10,235 bases of DNA from Planctomyces sp. (GTDB lineage: Bacteria > Planctomycetota > Planctomycetia > Planctomycetales > Planctomycetaceae), in assembly GCA_005809115.1 (NCBI GenBank), contig SYLK01000709.1, positions 1 through 10,235 of the forward strand, given 5' to 3'. This document shows positions 6,361 through 10,235 of the stretch, in pieces. Made by a program: the position numbers and the translations under genes. Every line of letters starts with the position of its first letter. Position 1 is the stretch's first letter. The notes beneath the pieces are model-generated. The model ran no database searches. It was not told the origin of the DNA and saw nothing but the letters and a program-made list of their open reading frames with translations.

Positions 6361-6365
6361 TCAGC

Positions 6366-7538
6366 ATGAAATCTCTGCTCTCGCGTCTGCGACTGCGCTG
6401 GTGTCTTGCGACCAGATCCATTCGCTGTGGCGTGGACTTTGCTGACATCGCATATCGGATTTATCTGAACCACAGCAAGATCATTCATTTCCGTCGCGGT
6501 TTCCCGGTCTATTCCCTGATGACGCCGGCACTGGGAAGTCAGCCGAGCACCAATTTTCTGGCGCGTGCGCTGTACCGCACCATTCAGAATCGCAATCTGC
6601 CGAATCTGATGAGTTTCGCGGTCAACGATGAGTGCAATTCCGGCTGTCGGCACTGCAGCTTCTTTACGGCCGTGGAGGAAGCGGGCCGTCGCTGCCTGAC
6701 GCTTGCCGAGTCTGCGCAGGCCATTTCGCAGGCGCAGGATCTGGGAGTCTCCGTCATCAATTTCGTGGGTGGCGAGCCGCTGCTGCGTGAGGATCTGCCG
6801 GATGTGATCCGTGCGGTTGACGGAACTCGGTCTACGACCGTGCTGTTCACGAACGGCTGGGCGCTCGAGGACAGAGTGCGTGAACTGAAGCGGGCCGGAC
6901 TGGACAGCATCTATGTCAGCATCGACGCTGCGAACGCGGCGGAGCACGACGCATTTCGCCGGACGCCGGGACTTTTCGACCGCGCTCTCCGCGGGATCCG
7001 GGCCGCCCGTCGACTGGGTTTCTCCACGGGATTCTCCACGACGATGACGCCGGAGGCCTGGCGTGCCGGTGAGCTGCCGAGGATCATCGAGCTGGCCCGC
7101 CGCACGGGAGTCCACGAAGTCTTCGTGTTTGACGCCATGCCGAGCGGACGATTCAGCACCCGACAGGATCTGGTGGACGACTGCGACTGGATCGAGGATA
7201 TGATCCAGTCGGCCGTTCCCTGGAATCGCGACGAGCGCTATCCGGGTGTGACATTCATGGCCTACATGAGCAGCCATCGCAGCGTGGGTTGTGCCTGCGG
7301 CACGAGTTACTTTTATCTCTCGCCGTATGGCGACGTCATGTCGTGCGACTTCAACCACGCCAGATTCGGAAACGTGCTGAGAGAACCGCTGTGGAAGATC
7401 TGGGGACGGCTCAGCACACTGCCGGAATTCTGCCAGTCAAAGTGGGGCGGCTGCAAGATCCGTGATCCGGAGTTTCGAGAACTGCCTGTTGTGTCAGCCG
7501 GACCGGATCGCCGGCCAGCCAGGAATGAACTTGTCTGA
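6366..7538 (+). CDS. Radical SAM protein with C-terminal twitch/SPASM-like auxiliary cluster domain
   Basis: The protein has 390 residues. The radical SAM core begins with C90-x3-C94-x2-C97 (in DECNSGCRHCSF), the site of the [4Fe-4S] cluster that cleaves S-adenosylmethionine. GGEP (135-138) binds the SAM amino group, and FTNGWAL and YVSIDA are further barrel-strand motifs. The C-terminus carries C311-x10-G-x4-C327, the opening motif of SPASM domains, then C356 and C363, with C309 also nearby. This is fewer cysteines than a full SPASM domain and fits a twitch-type domain with one auxiliary cluster. About 85 N-terminal residues precede the core and are not recognised. SPASM/twitch enzymes usually modify peptides, cofactors or other small substrates. 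No precursor peptide gene is evident next to it. The membrane protein gene starts 30 bp after its stop, suggesting an operon. I cannot assign a specific reaction. Confidence 0.88.
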   Translation: MKSLLSRLRLRWCLATRSIRCGVDFADIAYRIYLNHSKIIHFRRGFPVYSLMTPALGSQPSTNFLARALYRTIQNRNLPNLMSFAVNDECNSGCRHCSFFTAVEEAGRRCLTLAESAQAISQAQDLGVSVINFVGGEPLLREDLPDVIRAVDGTRSTTVLFTNGWALEDRVRELKRAGLDSIYVSIDAANAAEHDAFRRTPGLFDRALRGIRAARRLGFSTGFSTTMTPEAWRAGELPRIIELARRTGVHEVFVFDAMPSGRFSTRQDLVDDCDWIEDMIQSAVPWNRDERYPGVTFMAYMSSHRSVGCACGTSYFYLSPYGDVMSCDFNHARFGNVLREPLWKIWGRLSTLPEFCQSKWGGCKIRDPEFRELPVVSAGPDRRPARNELV

Positions 7539-7548
7539 TTTGTCTGAT
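7531..7548 (+). repeat. 9-bp tandem duplication overlapping the radical SAM stop codon
   Basis: TTGTCTGAT occurs twice in a row (7531-7539, 7540-7548). The TGA inside the first copy is the stop codon of the radical SAM gene (7536-7538). The second copy supplies another TGA nine bases later in the same frame. Confidence 0.85.
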
Positions 7549-7568
7549 TTGCAGAGAAGGAGTGCGTC

Positions 7569-8657
7569 ATGTACTGGCAGGCGGCGGATGGAATGCTGAT
7601 CCTGGCTTCCTGCGGCGACTATCTGCAGACGATTCGGGACAAAGGCCTGCTCGTGGCCGCGGCGGAGCGTGCCATGACACGGACCGTCACCGGGCCGATT
7701 CTGGCGTTCGAAGTCCTCGTGATCCTGGGATCGCTGCTGATTTTCCGGCAGCTGAGCCTGCGGACGAACCGGCTCTGGCTTCGCGTACTGACGATGGGCA
7801 GCGGTGTCTTCCTGTTTGAAGCCTTCACATCACCCATGTGGCACAATGATCATCTGGGTCCATGGGCGTATCTTTACTGCGATGTGAGCTGGATTCTGAC
7901 ACTGGGCTGGACGGCCATGATCATGGGTGTGCTGAGTCTGGTCGACCGCTGCCTGCCGGGCTGGCGGGAGCCGCAGCGGTTTCTGGTGAGCCTGGCAGTG
8001 CTGCTGGTGCTGGTCGTCGGCGCGGAAATGGTGGTGGTGGGGTTAGGCATCAGGTCCTATTCTCCCGAGGTACGCGAGGCACTGTCAGGCACTTTCGTCA
8101 GGGGTGTTCCGCTGGAAATCCTGTACTACGTACCCGTGTTCCTGTCGCTTGTGATCGCGTTCTACCGGTACTGGAACTTCGTGATTGACGATGCGGCTCT
8201 GGTCCCCGTTCGGAAACGCCGCTGGATACGGGCCACGGCCCTGGCGCTGCTGAGCGTATTTCTGTTTGAGCTGATGGTGGAGCCGGTTGTTCAGAATCGG
8301 CAGTTTCCGGAATGGTCCTACGTCTACCGTGACATCAGCCTGCTCTATACTCTCCAGCGGGTGCTGCTGATTGCCGCCGGCGCAGTTGTGGTTGAGCGGC
8401 TGGTGATGGGACTCAGCATTCCACTCCGGTTTGCGACGGCGCTGGTGGTGATCAGTGCGGCGGCACTGCCAGTCGAAGCCTGGTTTATTGTCAACGGATA
8501 CCGCGTTTACGGATCCACGGCCACGGCCGGTTACAGCGGCTTCACCGTCCCGCTGCTGGGTGTTCCCGTGGAGATCGCCTTCGCGATTCCCTGTTACCTG
8601 GCACTGATTGTGAGTTTCATCCGGTACTGGGAAATTGTGTTCGACAATCGTCTCTGA
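7569..8657 (+). CDS. Polytopic membrane protein with two homologous halves, function unknown
   Basis: This 362-residue protein starts at ATG 7569, with AAGGAG just upstream. A first hydrophobic segment is at about 42-62. Two homologous halves follow. Half 1 (about 79-208) has FLFEAFTSP, then GPWAYLYCDVSWILTL, then EMVVVGLGIRSY, and ends RGVPLEILYYVPVFLSLVIA then FYRYWNFVIDD. Half 2 (about 229-360) has FLFELMVEP, PEWSYVYRDISLLYTL, then EAWFIVNGYRVYG, and ends LGVPVEIAFAIPCYLALIVS then FIRYWEIVFDN. Each half looks like about four membrane helices. Acidic residues match between halves: E84/E234, D105/D255, E153/E303 and E183/E334. The E...G-x-x-x-Y...P-[LV]-E layout in a tandem duplication recalls lycopene-cyclase-type membrane domains, though the usual second Glu is missing; this is a weak inference. 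It follows the radical SAM gene by 30 bp and overlaps the convergent GNAT gene by 41 bp. Confidence 0.82.
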   Translation: MYWQAADGMLILASCGDYLQTIRDKGLLVAAAERAMTRTVTGPILAFEVLVILGSLLIFRQLSLRTNRLWLRVLTMGSGVFLFEAFTSPMWHNDHLGPWAYLYCDVSWILTLGWTAMIMGVLSLVDRCLPGWREPQRFLVSLAVLLVLVVGAEMVVVGLGIRSYSPEVREALSGTFVRGVPLEILYYVPVFLSLVIAFYRYWNFVIDDAALVPVRKRRWIRATALALLSVFLFELMVEPVVQNRQFPEWSYVYRDISLLYTLQRVLLIAAGAVVVERLVMGLSIPLRFATALVVISAAALPVEAWFIVNGYRVYGSTATAGYSGFTVPLLGVPVEIAFAIPCYLALIVSFIRYWEIVFDNRL

Positions 8658-9666
8658 CGCACGCGACGCCCGGCTCCGCGAAAAGCGGCAGGCAATACAA
8701 CTGCAGTCGCTCGGCCTCAGCGTAACCACACGCTGCATAAAGCCGCATGGCGGGCCGGTTGGCGGCATCAGCGAAGGCGTTCAGGAAACACGCTCCCGTG
8801 CGGCCGCGGGCTGCGGCAGATTCCATCACGGCCTGCTCCGCAAGTCGCAGGATGCCCCGACCGATTCCTGCCAGACGATGCTCCGGATGTACGCCGATGT
8901 ATTCCAGGCTGGCTTCGTCCTGATTGACCTGCCCCAGCAGTGCGGCGATGGCGATGGGCCGTTCCTCCCGGCTGAACACCATCACTTCAGCACCTCGCTG
9001 CATCCACATCGCCAGCAGTTGCTCTGCGGACGGACGAATCGAGGCCGGAAGATCCAGAGAGTCCCGCAGCACCGTCTCCAGCAGTTCATGGACGGACCCG
9101 GATGTTTTGTCCCGGGCCAACACGACTTCAGGTTGTGTGCGGCTGCTGGTGAGGGGCGTCCCGTGGAAATTCTTCGGACCGGAGGTGGCGAACTCGGCCT
9201 CTGCCAGCAGCCTCGTCTGACGCACGATCGTGGCCATCCAGACCAGTCCACAGTGCTGCAACAGGGCTGCCGCTTTGACCTGTCCGGACAGCGCTGAGCA
9301 CGCTGTGGCGTCGCTCGGGACAAGGCAGTGAATCGTGCGCAGCTTCAGCTGCCGCGCATACGGAATCATTTCGGAAAACAGCGCGGTCGCAAGCTCGAAC
9401 TGCTCGCGCCAGTCGGCCGCTGGTGTCAGCAGCGGTATCGTCACGGACAGTGTCTGATCCGGCTCACGGCAGCAGCCGGCTGCTGCCAGGACGGTTCCAC
9501 GACGGCGGACGACAAATCCGGGAAATTCCTGAGAAATACCAGGACTGCCCCCGTGGTCAGGCTGCAGCACGCGCCAGAGGCAGTCGCAGTGCTGGACCTC
9601 AAGGTCGTCGACCTGCCGAACAATCCCTGAGCCGGAAGTATCGGATTCCCGGTCATGGCCGTTCAT
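8617..9666 (-). CDS. GNAT family N-acetyltransferase
   Basis: The protein has 349 residues. The C-terminal half is a recognisable GNAT domain: AIAALLGQVNQDEASLEYIGVHPEHRLAGIGRGI (about 238-272) holds the acetyl-CoA pyrophosphate loop R264-x-x-G267-x-G269, and NRPAMRLYAACGYAEAERL (about 303-321) is the typical end of the fold. The N-terminal half (1-185) resembles a degenerate second GNAT-like unit (GFVVRRRGTVLAAAGCC; SVTIPLL) but lacks a clear acetyl-CoA loop. The substrate is unknown. ATG 9666 is the only reasonable start and has no clear ribosome site, but it begins just six bases after the FmdB stop (9673), so translational coupling is likely. Its last 41 bp overlap the end of the convergent membrane protein gene. 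Confidence 0.82.
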   Translation of the reverse strand: MNGHDRESDTSGSGIVRQVDDLEVQHCDCLWRVLQPDHGGSPGISQEFPGFVVRRRGTVLAAAGCCREPDQTLSVTIPLLTPAADWREQFELATALFSEMIPYARQLKLRTIHCLVPSDATACSALSGQVKAAALLQHCGLVWMATIVRQTRLLAEAEFATSGPKNFHGTPLTSSRTQPEVVLARDKTSGSVHELLETVLRDSLDLPASIRPSAEQLLAMWMQRGAEVMVFSREERPIAIAALLGQVNQDEASLEYIGVHPEHRLAGIGRGILRLAEQAVMESAAARGRTGACFLNAFADAANRPAMRLYAACGYAEAERLQLYCLPLFAEPGVACVRDDCRTQFPSTG

Positions 9667-9672
9667 GGTGCG

Positions 9673-9900
9673 TCACGATGGCAGTCGACAGCATCCGGGA
9701 CCGCACGGCGGCGCGGATGGCGGAGGACAATCCCGGGCGATGGGCAATGCCCCACCACCTGCGACTCGTCCTGCCGAGACGCTCATTAACTTGCTGATTT
9801 TCTTTGATCCACAATGTGGGCAGACGGGATGCTCGCCGCGGTTGACAAGCAGCTCGCATTCCTGATCGCAGTCGTCACAGACGAATTCGAACATTGGCAT
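9673..9900 (-). CDS. FmdB-type zinc-ribbon protein
   Basis: This 75-residue protein begins MPMFEFVCDDCDQECELLV and continues VCPHCGSKKISKLMS. Two CxxC pairs (C8/C11 and C27/C30) form the zinc ribbon typical of FmdB/CxxC-CxxC-SSSS small proteins, which are usually annotated as putative regulators without a proven role. The tail is rich in Gly, Pro and Cys (ending CGPGCCRLPS), as in other family members. ATG 9900 with GGGAG about ten bases upstream is the chosen start. The same frame is open further upstream, but that stretch is Arg/Pro/Ser-rich and not family-like. It is directly upstream of the GNAT gene with a six-base gap, so the two are probably one transcription unit. Confidence 0.88.
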   Translation of the reverse strand: MPMFEFVCDDCDQECELLVNRGEHPVCPHCGSKKISKLMSVSAGRVAGGGALPIARDCPPPSAPPCGPGCCRLPS

Positions 9901-10235
9901 CGTGGCACACTCCCAGACTGATTTCTGCGACACGCCGGAATTCCGGTCAGACACTCCCGATCCACGGCACGATCTCCTGCAGGGCATCGCGGACCATGAT
10001 ATGATACGTCGCCGCGGAGGAAAACGCGACAGGTCGGACGCCGGATTTCCGGACAGCTGACGATGGATGCACGAGTTCGGTGCGGGAAAGCCGTGCGGGA
10101 AAGCCGTGCGGAGATTCGGTGTCGGCCACGCGGGGAAATATTGCCGCATCTTCCGGACGATTGCTCCGACGATACCGCAGCGGCATAATTCGCGCGCTTC
10201 GCCGGGGTCTCCTGTCTGCTCCGCAAGGTTGACGG
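9901..10235. other. 335-bp end region without a supported gene
   Basis: Several overlapping frames are open here on the minus strand, but none has a convincing ribosome site, and their products are Arg/Pro/Ser-rich with no recognisable motif. The region includes a 13-bp tandem duplication (10080-10105) and should contain the promoter of the FmdB-GNAT unit. An AT-rich stretch around 10007-10017 (minus strand GTATCATATCA) could be part of a promoter, but I cannot place a matching -35. Confidence 0.5.
10080..10112 (+). repeat. 13-bp tandem duplication with a third partial copy
   Basis: GTGCGGGAAAGCC occurs at 10080-10092 and 10093-10105, followed by a partial copy GTGCGGA (10106-10112). It lies upstream of the FmdB gene. 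Confidence 0.9.

Larger units (their letters stand above)
5955..6365. other. 411-bp intergenic region hosting a MITE-like element
   Basis: It lies between the CBS gene and the radical SAM gene. Bases 5955-6076 contain no gene; a small hairpin GCGTGG/CCACGC (6055-6072) is present, with no T-run after it. Bases 6077-6319 are the inverted-repeat element. Bases 6320-6365 hold the leader and ribosome site of the radical SAM gene. No open frame longer than a few codons inside the element looks coding. Confidence 0.75.

Noticed and set aside
6294..7358. Minus-strand open frame (354 codons) opposite the radical SAM gene
   Set aside because: It is antisense to an unmistakable radical SAM core and runs into the inverted repeat. 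Its composition (His/Arg-rich) is typical of an antisense shadow.
9947..10186. Possible 79-codon minus-strand gene upstream of FmdB
   Set aside because: Weak ribosome site, Arg/Pro/Ser-rich product without recognisable motif, and it includes the 13-bp duplication, which is not a multiple of three. Coding is not supported.

Overview
This window is GC-rich bacterial DNA, most likely from a member of the Planctomycetota. The strongest pointer is the 127-residue protein at 1621-2004. It matches my recollection of the Minf_1886-type family (TIGR04138), which is restricted to planctomycetes and verrucomicrobia. A large exported TPR/metallopeptidase, a CBS protein with a long disordered tail and generous intergenic spacing fit the same picture. 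No rRNA, tRNA, CRISPR array or intact transposase gene is visible.

Layout, left to right. (1) A YhcH/YjgK/YiaL-family (DUF386) sugar-metabolism gene lies on the minus strand and is cut a few residues from its end by the window edge. (2) Divergent from it, a probable plus-strand operon carries a RicT/PSP1-domain protein and the Minf_1886-type protein. (3) A convergent minus-strand gene encodes an 866-residue exported protein with TPR-like repeats on both sides of a peptidase-MA-like HExxH...E zinc protease domain. (4) A 448-bp divergent intergenic region with two short tandem duplications leads to a plus-strand two-CBS-domain protein. (5) A 411-bp intergenic region contains a 237-bp element with perfect 28-bp terminal inverted repeats and flanking TTA direct repeats, i.e. 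a MITE-like non-autonomous element. (6) A plus-strand pair follows: a radical SAM protein with a C-terminal twitch/SPASM-like cysteine set, then a polytopic membrane protein made of two homologous halves. (7) A minus-strand pair, an FmdB-type zinc-ribbon protein followed by a GNAT acetyltransferase, converges on the membrane protein gene and overlaps its end by 41 bp. (8) The last 335 bp hold no gene I can support.

The most promising uncharacterised unit is the radical SAM plus duplicated-domain membrane protein cassette. The radical SAM enzyme probably modifies a peptide or small molecule. The membrane protein has paired acidic residues in or next to its membrane segments, and its pattern resembles, only distantly, the tandem layout of lycopene-cyclase-type membrane enzymes; this is inference. 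The second theme is structural: at least seven short tandem duplications (9 to 24 bp units) occur here, most of them at gene boundaries, and three overlap or touch stop codons. The best is a five-copy 18-bp array that starts inside the last codons of the Minf_1886-type gene. Its first copy carries TGA where the other four carry a Cys codon.
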